Of a DNA stretch of 64,000 nucleotides, positions 1 through 10,073 are shown in pieces; positions within the stretch are counted from its first letter, which is position 1; each line of letters begins with the position of its first letter. Origin of the DNA: Datnioides undecimradiatus (taxonomy: Eukaryota; Chordata; Actinopteri; Lobotiformes; Datnioididae). The position numbers and the translations under genes were made by a program. The stretch spans positions 5,813,133-5,877,132 of the forward strand of contig WARS01000032.1 in NCBI GenBank assembly GCA_008933995.1, in the 5' to 3' direction. The notes below the pieces were generated by a model that was not told the DNA's origin, ran no database searches, and was given only the letters and a program-made list of their open reading frames with translations.

Positions 1-601
1 CCTATTTGGCGTATAAATTACTGATAAGAAAACTAAGACTAGGAATTCATATTTTAAGCAATCAATTCATCTAATTTAACTTTTTTTATTTTTAAGAAAC
101 AAACATTAGCAAATTATGCTTAATCATTTCCTTGAAAATTAATATATTATCAAATTTTGTGTTGCGTATTTTATCTGTACAACTAATTGATTCTCAAACC
201 TAAACTAGACTTTGCTGTGTAATTTTACTTAACTAAATCCAATCACTAGTGAGGCTAATGACAACCCGTGTATTTGTGAAACTGCAGAGTATTACAGTCA
301 GAGGATGCTCTTCCATATTTTGTTATTAAATAAAGAAAATAACATATTTGACTAAATGACGTCAAACTCTGCAGTCACCTTTAAATATCCTTCCTTAAAA
401 TATTCAATGGAGAAATCTTGACCTCAGTAATGGTTCTGAGAGGATGAATTAAGTAAGACAATAACATGTTTATTGTAGTGAAATACACGAAGAACTAATT
501 TGGGGCAAATCTGATCGTAAATGACAATGACATTAGTTACAGTGAACATGATTAATTGCAGCTCAGGGTGGGCTCAGTCTTCAACAACAACACTTAAATT
601 A

Positions 602-1110
602 CACTGGGGCACACAATTTTTGTTGAGTTAGGTCTGACAGCCGTTTTTAACTCATTTTTGGGTGCGGAATCCAAAACTGATCTCAGTTTTTCTCTATCAC
701 GTCAAGTTTTTGAACTATAGGATCCCCGTTTTCTTAAAACATATGAAAAATACTGTGCTTGTTTTATAAAAATGTTCAAATATTGACATACAATGAAATA
801 TGAAAGAAACAGGCATGACTGCAATGTTTAACAGTATTATGTTTTTACAAAGGATATGGCTACTGTAATTATAATTGTGTGCAAGTAGTTAAGGTAAAAA
901 TGTACGTTTATAGCTCTTTCTGGAGTGTTCAACAGTCAGCCATCATATGTACACTACTACTACAGCTAATCAGTGGAATTTTGCTTATCTGGAGGGTAAG
1001 CTGTGGAGAAAAAAACTTGACGTAATTTTGGAATCAGCATGCCAATTTTAGTTTTAATCAGCATAAAAATCTAACTCAACAGAATTTTTTTTTCAAATTG
1101 TTCCCCAGTG
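602..1110. mobile_element. Non-autonomous DNA transposon with long inverted repeats
   Basis: The two ends are inverted copies. CACTGGGG opens the left end and CCCCAGTG closes the right end. Further in, GTTGAGTTAG (left, about 623-632) faces CTAACTCAAC (right, about 1071-1080), and a TCCAAAA...CGTCAAGTTTTT block on the left (about 670-712) has a diverged inverse on the right (about 1010-1045). The unit is flanked on both sides by TTA, consistent with a 3-bp target duplication. CACTG termini with a 3-bp duplication suggest an EnSpm/CACTA-like element. No transposase frame is present, so this would be a non-autonomous (MITE-like) copy. The class is inferred; the inverted structure is seen directly. 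Confidence 0.6.
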
Positions 1111-1406
1111 TTATCTTTGTAAAAATGAGCAACCTATAACTAAACCTAAAACCTAAAACCTATTCTAAGTGCAGGAATTTTTTGGTGTTTTGCGTAGACA
1201 GAAGAAACGCCCGTTTCTGGTGGTTATCGCTAAACTGTAATCGTAACACCAAAGCTGAAAAAAACCCCAAATAATTCAATCATTCAGCATACAGAGCTAT
1301 GCTAATGCTACCTCAGCTGGCTGATCTAACGTAAAATACGCTAGCTGTCCGGCTAACGCATTAGCAACATTGTTTGTTCACAATATGTACTTTTATTAAC
1401 ACCTAC

Positions 1407-1562
1407 CGTCCCCGATAAACTCTTCCCGTTGCGCACCGTTGATGTATTGTCCTCAGGGGTGCCAATTCCAATGAAAATGTCTTGCTTTGTGCGTTTCAAG
1501 TCTAAAAACGGAGCTTCTAAAACACAAATGTTTTCTTTTGCCGAGGGTTCAATTGAGGTTCG
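1407..1562 (-). CDS. Possible first coding exon of an unidentified minus-strand gene (frameshifted)
   Basis: On the minus strand 52 codons are open from a TAG at 1565-1563 to a strong splice donor (GGGACG|gtaggt, exon end 1407, phase 0). The product contains the stretch EAPFLDLKRTKQDIFIGIG and looks protein-like, but it has no in-frame ATG. In another frame an ATG at about 1572 opens a short reading (MLSEPQLNPRQKKTFVF) that stops at a TAG beside a TTTT run. One extra T there would join the two frames. This points to a base-calling error, a real frameshift, or a non-coding exon. An upstream X-box-like site hints at a ciliary gene. I do not recognise the protein, and no further exons were found between 1 and 1400. 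Confidence 0.3.
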
Positions 1563-1583
1563 CTAAGCATCACGGGTAACGTG

Positions 1584-1629
1584 TGACGTCAGTATTTTTG
1601 AATCGCTCATTATGCGTTGCTAAGGGAAC
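1584..1629. promoter_or_regulatory. CRE palindrome and RFX X-box-like motif
   Basis: A perfect cAMP-response element, TGACGTCA, lies at 1584-1591. At 1616-1629, GTTGCTAAGGGAAC matches the RFX X-box half-site layout (GTNRCY-NN-RGYAAC) with one mismatch. X-boxes are typical of ciliary gene promoters, and CREs sit close to many vertebrate start sites. Both lie just upstream of the possible minus-strand first exon, so this is a plausible core promoter. It is predicted from motifs only. Confidence 0.4.
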
Positions 1630-1707
1630 GCCTCACAGTCACAATGCCTCTGTTACAAAGGTCTGTCTTCGAAGGTGTGTTGAGTCTTGGTCAAATTCGT
1701 ACGGGGT

Positions 1708-1708
1708 A

Positions 1709-1750
<42 letters not shown>
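1708..1750. repeat. (ATT)14 microsatellite
   Basis: A perfect ATT trinucleotide run. It creates artefactual poly-Ile, poly-Leu and poly-Asn open frames on both strands, which should not be annotated as genes. Confidence 0.97.
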
Positions 1751-2166
1751 CACTATTAACGTTGTCAACAGTGGCAGCAGCTTGGATTCTGTTACAGAGA
1801 AAACAGTCATTAAAGGTGATGCCACACACATTAGTTGCAGCATTTTCCCAGCCATTGAAAACTTTTATTGGACTGACTATGACTAACATCACAACTTCAT
1901 AAAACACATTATAACAAATTGCATTCTAGTTAACAGATGACACGCTGCATGGATTTACAGTATCTCTGAATAGTTTTATTAGTATAAAAAGAGATCCCAG
2001 TGAAACAAATATAATACAACATGAAGTAACACCAACTAAACATGTTTCATGTGCAAACATTTAAAATAAAGACACATTCAATGACATATCACGTTTATCA
2101 TTATGGACTTCTGATGGCTGAAATAAACATGTAACCACTTTTAAGGATACAGCAATGCCACAGTGA

Positions 2167-2562
2167 AATGTGGTTAAGAGCAAAATTTTCTGCTCTCAAA
2201 CTGACATAGAAGTTTATGTGATATTAAAAAAAACAAAAACAAAAACGTCAAGAGCTTGTTATCCCAACATAGTCCAACACCCTACCCAAAGGATCAAAGT
2301 GCCAGAGAAAAGTTACAGTAGGTTCAAAGAAATTACTGAAATTCTTAATAATAAAAACCCTAAGCACCCATTAATGTGCAAAAGTATAGTTTTTAAAAAA
2401 CTAAATAGTCTACATGGGCTAGATGATGATTATATTAGGGTAGCTAAACATTTACTTTCACATAAGAAAACAGTTGAGAAAAATGGGTGGCTCAACGCAG
2501 CAGATCAAGGGGCCCATGCAACTGAGATCAGGGAGGGTAAAACTGTTGTCAATTTTTTTTAA
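2167..2562 (+). CDS. Unexplained 131-codon open frame, possible 3' exon or gene remnant
   Basis: The frame is open between a TGA at 2164-2166 and a TAA at 2560-2562 in AT-rich DNA, where a run this long is unlikely by chance. It is not low-complexity apart from a short KTKTKT patch. The second half (for example KKLNSLHGLDDDYIRVAKHL) reads like a soluble protein rich in Lys, His and Asn. There is no good in-frame ATG near the 5' end. A possible acceptor (…actgacatag) at about 2208 would allow it to be the last exon of a plus-strand gene. I do not recognise the family. It lies just beyond the predicted 3' end of the convergent PLEKHJ1. It could equally be a degraded transposon or a chance open frame. 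Confidence 0.3.
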   Translation, partial: NVVKSKIFCSQTDIEVYVILKKTKTKTSRACYPNIVQHPTQRIKVPEKSYSRFKEITEILNNKNPKHPLMCKSIVFKKLNSLHGLDDDYIRVAKHLLSHKKTVEKNGWLNAADQGAHATEIREGKTVVNFF

Positions 2563-2609
2563 TTAGGCAAGGTATCTAATAATCATGAGCTTCTTTAAAC
2601 TGTGTGCAT

Positions 2610-2615
2610 TTTATT
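2610..2615 (-). terminator. Candidate poly(A) signal of PLEKHJ1
   Basis: AATAAA on the minus strand, about 470 bp past the PLEKHJ1 stop codon, is the most plausible cleavage signal for its 3' UTR. The placement is a motif prediction. Confidence 0.35.
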
Positions 2616-3085
2616 GATTAACATTTGTGTTCATATTACAGATAGTCCTTAAGTTAAGCCACAACTGCAGCTCTACAGCACAAGTACAACCAGAGGCTCT
2701 AAAAATCACATTGTCTAAAAACACAGTATGTCCAGTAAAAAACATAGAATAAAATATGTTTTATACAGAAAAAGTCTGAAATGATGAAGAAAATGGCATG
2801 TAAAATGCCCCAACCCCAAAATAAGTCAGTGTTCACATAACTGCGTGATACCTGTAATGACTGACTGGTTATCAGGTTGCATGACCTCAGATGCCCTGCT
2901 ATAACATCTGCATGAAAACACCTCATCTCTGTAAGTCTGGAGTTACACTCAATACATTCAGAGCAGTGAAGGTATAAAAAGCTTGTGTGCTCATGTTATT
3001 GCCATAGTTTTTAAAACTGGTGAATGCTGGAATGGCAGGTTGAACTAAAATGACAATGAAGTACATCTGGACACAGGCCGCTTAT

Positions 3086-5593
3086 CTACAGGGAGGAGGT
3101 ATCTCTAGCCATAAGTTGCAGGCCATTGCTGACCTGGAAGCGAGTTTCATCTGATATACCATACTGCTCCAAAGGGTCCTGTGGAGAGAGTAGATGATAA
3201 GATGGTAAGAAACCAAAACTGAGAGTTCTCTGTTATTTAACCGGAATCAATCTTTAAATTAGAGGGTTAGCTCACCACAACACAACAATATAATTTGCCT
3301 CTTGAGGTGTTTAGCTAGACAGATAGTTTGTGTTTGATTTGGGGAAGTTTTTAGATCTTAGAGACTTCTAACTTGGCTAAAACACAGTGTCTGTGAGTGG
3401 CATGTTGCTGTGAAGGGTCTCACCTTGCCAGTGAGCCTGTGGATTTCAGTTCGATAGAATATCAGATTCTTCCTCATGAACTCATAACTGCAAGAGATGA
3501 GATGACAAATTCATTTGACACTTGAGGGGTAAACAGAGTTCAAACACAGTCCAGATAAGGGCTGCAACTAGACTTTTAACATATTGTGATGAATCATTCA
3601 GCAAACAACTTGTTCTGGTTCAGCGTGTCCAATAAACCACATCACTGCAACTTCATTAGTCCAATACTGTCATATTGGCATATGCTGAAAATAAAAGCAA
3701 TTAGTGATAACACAAATACGAAACTGGAAATCTAAGATTATATCCTGATGTCAGTTTTATAAATGCCACAGCAAATTTTAACACAGGAGAAGATCCAGCA
3801 GTAGTGGCTCAGTTGAAAAATGTTCAACACGAGTCACAATGTTAGCACTGTGTCTCTGGAAACAGCTACATCATTCATTTGTGATGGTTTAAACCATGTG
3901 CGTTTACGAGTAGAGGGGGAAACACATTGAGGTGCTGCAAGTTGTTCAGATAACATTGCACTGCCAATAAAAACCTGCAAAAACCATCACCAGAGCAACA
4001 GTCATTGCTCACCCTTCATGTTACCCTTGTTTAGTTACTAAGTAAGAACAAGATATAGTCTACTGCTAATTTATTTGGAATGTATTTATGTATTTTTCTT
4101 TTTATTGCAAACAACTATGTGCCACAGTTTATTCTTGATATTTTTTTAAATAAATGGAAAGAAATCTGACGTTTTTGTATAATAAGTATTACAAAACCGA
4201 GACCTCAGACTTGTGTTATAGATCAAACTGTATATGATGTGTGCTGCTATATCTTAATATGCAACTAATTACTTTATTTTTTCTTTCTTTCAATTCCCTA
4301 AAATTATGGAAATAATGAAATTACTTACTGAAAAAAATGTAATAAATTAATTTGTAATTTTCTATCATATTAACAGTAAAATGTCAGCTACTGCCTCGTC
4401 ATTTAACATATGTGCGCGATGTTGGTGTCTGAGCCAGTCCTACCTGGCCTTGATGATGGCGTCTATCCACTCCCCACACTGTTCTTCAGAGTCACACTCA
4501 AACAGATACTTCCTCTCTGCTTCATCCAGAAATGCTACATAGAGAAACACATAGAACTTCTCAGTAATACATGATGCAAATTCACAAACAGTAACTGTAA
4601 ATATAAAGCTGTAACTATAAAGCTGCACAGTTCAACAGAGTCAACAAACCAGTTCTTTCAAAGTTTTAATAGAGCTGTCTTACACGCAGGGTTTGTGTGG
4701 CCATGAGACAAAAAACTAAATGTAAAGGTACAGTCAAACTTTTCTAGACTAATTTGTCTTTTGCATTCCTCTCGGCAGTGACAAATACAGCTAAAGCGGT
4801 TATTATAGGAATGATTTCAATTTGTCTGCTTAAACAAAACTACCTCACAGAACAAGCCTAACTTCTCTACTTTCCAAATGTACACGTGTGGCAGTGAAAA
4901 GATAAGGGCTTTTCAAAGAAAAGCAGGATGATTTTTGATTAATTGGTCAGATTAAATCAATCAAAAAGTGATATAGTGTTGATTATTAATGGGTAATAGG
5001 AAATACTATAGCTCACCAATAGAGAAGGTCTGGCTGTCCTCCTTCTCCACCCTACACTGCTCCAGCAGCAAAGCTCCAATCGGCTGACAAATAACATTAA
5101 TATCGTTACTGTACTGTGATCCAAGTGTTGCTGTCATTCACAGAAGTTGTTTCACATTATCATGTACCACAGGTAAGACCATAATTACATGCTGTGACAA
5201 TAAATGCAGGAACGACAGGTGTTCAAACACTGGTTCAACTGACCTCCTCCTCATCAGTCCGGAAATAAAAGAGGAAGTTAACGACGAGTTTCACCAGTCT
5301 CTTCTTCACAACTGTACAACAGAGAAGGGGAAATGAAACTTTAGGACACAGACAGTGATGTTACTTTTGTCACTATAGCTTTTATACGACACGGACAAAA
5401 ACTCCGCTGGCTACTGCTGATCCCAACAACGGCTGCTGCCAAAATGACGTGAAACGGAAGTAGGTGTGATAAGACTCGGTGGGTAATAAACCGAGTTACC
5501 GTCTCCTTTCTTAGGTCCTCGCATCCCCAGCTCGGCTGCCTTCTCTGAGGGCTGTCGGCTCAAAGACACAAGCTCCTTCTCGTTGAAACGCAT
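3086..5593 (-). CDS. plekhj1: Pleckstrin homology domain-containing family J member 1
   Basis: Six coding exons on the minus strand: 5593-5500, 5311-5244, 5083-5017, 4534-4444, 3487-3424 and 3178-3086. All introns are GT-AG with matching phases, giving 158 residues (human is about 149). The start MRFNEKELVSLSRQPSEKAA matches the human N-terminus, and no in-frame ATG lies upstream. Exons 2 to 4 encode the PH domain: the KKRLVKLVVNFLFYF strand region, then ALLLEQCRV, and the C-terminal helix with the signature EEQCGEWIDAI. Exons 5 and 6 carry YEFMRKNLIFYRTEI and DPLEQYGISDETRFQVSNG, followed by a short fish-specific tail. PH domains usually bind phosphoinositides or proteins at membranes; the exact role of this small protein is poorly known. 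It is head-to-head with sf3a2, as in human. Confidence 0.97.
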
Positions 5594-6047
5594 TACGATC
5601 ACTGACGCAGTTAAATACAGGTTTAAGGCAATCCACAGTGATACTTTCGCTACGACTGATCCATACCCACGGCCGATAACATGTTAATGGCGTGAGATGA
5701 CAAAGATGAGAAATAGTAATAGTGTTGTCTGTTCCGTGGACTAAACGTCGTCGTCTTGCCGTCTGACGTTGTCGAAATGTGACGGAGTGTGTTTGGTCAT
5801 TTCTGCGGTCATGCTAATACAGCAGCGTCGGACTTCTTCATGCTACACACCGGACAAACACACGCACACACACTCCTTTCAGTTGGCAGTAACACGCCTG
5901 TTAATAGTACGGTAGTCGGTGAGGGTCAAACTAGCTAACAGTGCGTTTTAAAACGGAAGCGCTGTCATCAGATATGCTGCTTTCAGGATGCAGCCCAGTG
6001 GCAGCAGTAGAGATAGTGGTTGAAATTGTCTTTATATATGCGTCAGT

Positions 6048-6700
6048 GATGGACGAAGTATTTTCGTACTGAATGATTACATTTTATAAATACTCATTTG
6101 AGTGATGGTTTTAAGATAAGATAGATAAGATTATCATTTATTCGTCCCACAAAGGGGATATTTGCAGTGTTACAGCAGGAAAGAGCATAGCAAAATAAGG
6201 CAAAATAAGGGCACCAAACATCAATAAATAAACAGAATAAATGTAGAAAAGAAAGATCTAAACAAGAGAAGGTAAAGAATAAAATTAATAAATTAATATA
6301 GACAGGACAATATAAATAAGTTATACAGGGCATTATGCATATGAAACAGGTAAACAGATTACACCGTATGAATATTACATTCATTAATAATAATTAATAA
6401 GTAAGATAAAATAGGTCATTAAACAATATGTAAAACTGCATTAAAAGTAAAAATACTCAAATCAAAGGCCCCTGGCGTACACAATTCTAGGCCATATAAT
6501 ATTATTGTATTATATTTTTTATTACTACAACATTGATGTGTGAGCAGATTTTTTTTTTTACCGTTCTAGTTTGTTGAGGTAAAAATGATTTTAACTATTT
6601 TGAATTTTTTGTATAATAATTAACCAGATCTGAAGGGAATAGCTTCACAGTGATTTGTTTTGTCCAGTATATATAAAGTAACTAGTAACTAAGCCTGCAA
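6048..6700. repeat. Percomorph interspersed repeat split by a LINE tail insertion
   Basis: The outer parts (6048-6105 and about 6425-6700) match a family I recognise from percomorph genomes. It starts GTGATGGACGAAGTA, contains AGTAAAAATACTCAA, and ends near TATAAAGTAACTAGTAACT. The same family occurs at 18085-18495 in this window. Between the two parts lies a separate element that begins with GATAAGATAGATAAGATTAT and TCGTCCCACAAAGGGG and includes TTTGCAGTGTTACAGCAG. That is the 3' tail of a widespread teleost LINE-type retrotransposon, read here on the opposite strand. The nesting shows that the LINE fragment arrived later. The family class is from memory. Confidence 0.6.
6106..6420 (-). mobile_element. 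Truncated LINE 3' end
   Basis: On the minus strand the element ends in the typical teleost LINE tail: TATCCCCTTTGTGGGACGAA, then AATAAATG and a short repeated TAATCTTATC/TATCTTATC terminus. It is 5'-truncated, and no reverse-transcriptase frame is present. The upstream part is A/T-rich and decayed. Boundaries are approximate, and the exact clade (L2, CR1 or Rex type) is not certain. Confidence 0.5.
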
Positions 6701-6917
6701 AAAAGAGTAAAAAAAAAAAAAAAAGAAAAGAAAAACACATAATATTGTCCACTGCCTTGTAAGTCTAAGTGAAAGGAAAATATGGCACATCAGTACAGTT
6801 CTTAGGTAAATAACATTTATCACTAATGTAGCCTGTTGTAGTGACAGTGTAATGTTAATTCTATGTATATCTAAAAGTGGTCTATCATACGAGAAGCCGT
6901 TCTACCGTCACTTCTGA

Positions 6918-6977
6918 CCAGTGGATGGCAGTAATGGGCAGGAAGCACTTTACTGGCCGCCAAGCAGAAGAAGACGA
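6918..6977 (+). promoter_or_regulatory. CTCF-like motif inside a dispersed short repeat at the sf3a2 promoter
   Basis: CCAGTGGATGGCAGTA (6918-6933) resembles the CTCF core (CCASYAGRKGGCRSTA). The segment continues through GGCCGCCAAGCAGAAGAAGA. This 'CCAGTGGRTGGCAGTAATG … AAGAAGAAGA' layout is a short sequence I recall from the 5' flanks of many teleost genes. It lies about 70-110 bp upstream of the first sf3a2 splice donor. Binding is predicted, not shown. Confidence 0.4.
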
Positions 6978-6984
6978 ATCCACT

Positions 6985-6994
6985 TGCGCATGCG
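6985..6994. promoter_or_regulatory. NRF1 site in the sf3a2 promoter
   Basis: TGCGCATGCG is a core match to the palindromic NRF1 consensus, common in TATA-less housekeeping promoters. It lies about 45 bp upstream of the end of the untranslated first exon (donor GAAGGAG|gtgagt, exon end 7037). This fits a broadly expressed splicing factor. Confidence 0.6.
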
Positions 6995-7675
6995 TGCTAC
7001 TAATCTACGTTTGCACGATCCTAACGTTGTGAAGGAGGTGAGTGTGTCGAGCTAAGAATAGTGTTTACAGTATCTCGTAAAGCAAAGTTATAATTTCTCT
7101 TGTAACTAACTATTTCGTTATCACTTGTACCGAGTTAGCTACGTTCTGCTTGTCGTTTGATCTCCCAGATTTGCTAAAACTATTAAATGACGCTGTTAAC
7201 CGTGTTAGCTTAGCGTTAGCATTGTCATAATCCATTCAGTAGCCAACGTAACGCTATGCTAACATGCTACAGCTACCCGGGGTTTGTACAGATCGTTTAA
7301 TAGAGCGCATTGGCGTGGTAACGTAATATAAATTCCCACATAAGTGTGCAATGTTTTCTCTGGAAATGAAAACAAGTTTCGGAAATAACTCCATTTGTGA
7401 TTTAGTGTACCAGTAGTTAGATCGATCCATAACATGGGAAACAAGGAACCCCAGTCACAGGGGTCTAGGGAGTTGTCGTATTGTTTTTAGCGCTCTAATA
7501 ACATGGCATAGTATGCTTAACGTGCATCTCTTGTTTCATCTGCCTTAAATGTGTGCTTTGCTTTTTTCGTCAGGTAACCAGGAAGGATTCACTTTGACCG
7601 GCGGCTTACCTGTCCGGTGTTGACCAGGCTAACAGGTGTGAGTGTCTGTGTCTTTGAGCTCATCACCTTACAAAG

Positions 7676-9696
7676 ATGGATTTCCAGCATCGAGCTGGAG
7701 GGAAGACGGGGAGTGGTGGGGTGGCATCTGCCTCTGAGAGCAACCGCGATCGGAGAGAGCGGTTACGTCAGCTGGCCCTGGAGACCATTGACATCAATAA
7801 AGACCCCTACTTTATGAAGAATCATTTAGGATCATATGAGTGCAAACTTTGCTTGACGCTTCATAACAATGAGGTGAGAAGACTCACAATGACACTTTCC
7901 TTTAAGTTTTCCCAGGCTTCTGATATTTCCTGATGTCCAAGTACTTTGTTTTGAGCTGAAAAATAACAAACTGCTCCCCTCTGTATTTACAGGGCAGCTA
8001 CTTGGCTCACACTCAAGGAAAGAAACATCAGACCAACTTGTGAGTCCACATCTAGTCTATATGCACATGTCACTTTTGAGCTTGTCTTTGGTCACACACA
8101 ACTATATCCTTATTTCAGAGATATTACTCTGTCAAAATGTGTTGAGCTGACCGGTAGCTATGCATAGAACTGCAGCGAAAATTGGTGACACACAGTAGAT
8201 ACACGGTTTTTATTTTTTAATGTTGTGTTTACAGTGGCTGCTAAACTTGTCAAACCACAGTTCAACTTAACATACACCTGACATCATCAGCCATTTTGTG
8301 ATGTCCACCATATTGATTGAGGGTAAAACTACGTATTTTGTTTGTTCAGAGCGCGGAGAGCAGCCAAGGAGGCGAAAGAAGCTCCTGCTCAGCCAGCTCC
8401 AGCAAAAGTAAAAGTTGAGGTTAAGAAGTTTGTCAAAATTGGTCGGCCAGGATACAAAGGTAAGCTGGAATAATGGTTATTAATCAGTGCAGTCCTAATT
8501 AAATTTATGCTGACAGCGTCTTCACTGCCAATGTTTCTCTTTTTAAAGTAACCAAACAGAGGGACCCAGAGACCGGACAACAGTCCTTACTCTTCCAGGT
8601 AAGTCTGCTTGGTTGGAATCCATATTAAGACTTGCTTTGTTGTTGCTACCTGCTAGTGTTCTGCCTCTGTGTTATGTTGGTTACAATTCTCTGTGAACAA
8701 TCACGGGTCCGCCGTGTTTTCACTCCACTGTTTAATTGGTTCAGCTCATCTTAAAAAAGAACCAGGTACTGTCCTCAACAGCTGGGAGTCGAGTCAGACC
8801 GAGCCGATGCTTGATCAATGATCAAACTTCGATCGTACAGGCCAAATGAAAGCAGCAGCTGTATACTGCCGCAGATACAATGCATCACTTTTTCAACTGA
8901 CGAAATTACTTTCTGCAGCAGTAGTAATTGAATATTGGTTTTAGATGTAGAGGTTCCACTCTCTAAGATAAATCTGTAAAGTACCTTCTCTCTCTTCATC
9001 AGATCGACTACCCAGAGATCGCTGAAGGAATTGGACCCAGGCATCGTTTCATGTCTGCTTATGAACAGCGTATTGAGCCCCCAGATCGTCGCTGGCAGTA
9101 CCTGCTTTTGGCTGCTGAACCTTATGAGACTATTGCCTTTAAGGTGAATGGGAGTTACACTCATATTGAGCACTTGACAGTATTTTTTTTTTTTCTTGCT
9201 GTGGCATAACATCTTTTGTTAACATCTTTGCTCTTTTAGGTTCCCAGTAGAGAAATTGATAAAGCAGAGAATCGCTTCTGGACTCACTGGAACAGAGAAA
9301 CTAAGCAGGTACTCATCAGCGGAATCAGAACTGCTGCCACAAAACCAGCCTTGTTATTTCATTTGAGAACAGGAAACGTGTTGCTTAACAGCAGGTCTTT
9401 CATGTTATTTGTCCTCCCAGTTCTTCCTGCAGTTCCACTTCAAAATGGAGAAAGCTGTTCCCCCCTCCAGCGGACCACCACCTGCTGCAGGTGTGAAGCG
9501 CCCCCCTCCGCTAATGAGCGGAGTTGGATCTCGACCACCAAATGATTCGATGCCCCCTCCCCCGCCAGGAGGCATGCCAGTCCCCCCTCTCCCACCTGGT
9601 GCACCGGGTGCCCCTCATATGCCCCCTCAGATGCCCATGCCCCCCATGCCAATGAGACCTCCTCCTCCCGACGGCCTTACAATATCCAATAATTGA
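7676..9696 (+). CDS. sf3a2: Splicing factor 3A subunit 2 (SF3a66)
   Basis: An untranslated first exon ends at 7037; exon 2 starts at 7574. Coding exons are 7676-7873, 7993-8039, 8350-8459, 8549-8598, 9003-9143, 9240-9308 and 9421-9696, all GT-AG with matching phases, giving 296 residues. The start MDFQHRAGGKTGSGG is the invariant family N-terminus. A matrin/U1-type C2H2 zinc finger has Cys56, Cys59, His72 and His78 (YECKLC … HTQGKKH). It is followed by the conserved KKFVKIGRPGYKVTKQRDP segment and a region ending in FWTHWNRETKQFFLQFHFK that belongs to the SF3A1/SF3A3-contacting part of the family. The C-terminus is a short Pro/Met-rich tail; human SF3A2 (about 464 residues) has a much longer tail of proline-rich repeats. 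In the nucleus the protein is part of SF3a in the U2 snRNP and is needed for branch-site recognition. Confidence 0.98.
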
Positions 9697-9935
9697 CCCC
9701 CTGCCATCGTGTCATGGTTGCTTTATTTTTTCCTCATGTTGTGCAGTCACACTGTGCTGCCTGTCTACAGTGTCCATCTTCTCTTTGAAAATGCAGGTAA
9801 ACTCTTTTTACACTTTTGTTTGGTTTATGTAAAGATGTTTGGCAGCCCACATGATCACTGTTTTGTATAAATACCTAGATTCCGGATATAGAGCTATGAT
9901 TGAAAATGGCTCATCTTTTAAGATGCTGTTTTGTA

Positions 9936-9941
9936 ATTAAA
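9936..9941 (+). terminator. Poly(A) signal of sf3a2
   Basis: ATTAAA, a common variant signal, lies 240 bp after the sf3a2 stop codon in an otherwise unremarkable 3' UTR. Confidence 0.5.
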
Positions 9942-10033
9942 TTCTGTGGAAATACGATTTCTTCTTAAAGTCTGTGCTTTTCGAAAGACATTACTCACAG
10001 AAAGATTTATTGATGTGCCAGATACAGCTTGAA

Positions 10034-10073
10034 TTTATTATTGACAGCTAACTGATCCGCCAAGCAATTTATT
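10034..10073 (-). terminator. Two candidate poly(A) signals of jsrp1
   Basis: Minus-strand AATAAA occurs at 10073-10068 and again at 10039-10034, about 310-340 bp past the jsrp1 stop. With the sf3a2 signal at 9936 on the other strand, the two convergent transcripts would end within about 130 bp of each other or overlap slightly. Confidence 0.45.

Larger units (their letters stand above)
5594..6984. other. Divergent intergenic region between plekhj1 and sf3a2
   Basis: About 1.4 kb separates the two divergent genes. The first 370 bp beside plekhj1 is relatively CpG-rich and probably holds its promoter and 5' UTR. The middle is repeat-derived (6048-6700, annotated separately). There is an A-rich run at about 6707-6730. 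The last 100 bp holds the sf3a2 promoter motifs. No open frame here looks like a gene. Confidence 0.7.

Noticed and set aside
1617-1907. Three overlapping frames with poly-Ile, poly-Leu or poly-Asn
   Set aside because: All are produced by the (ATT)14 microsatellite and have no homology-like sequence outside it.
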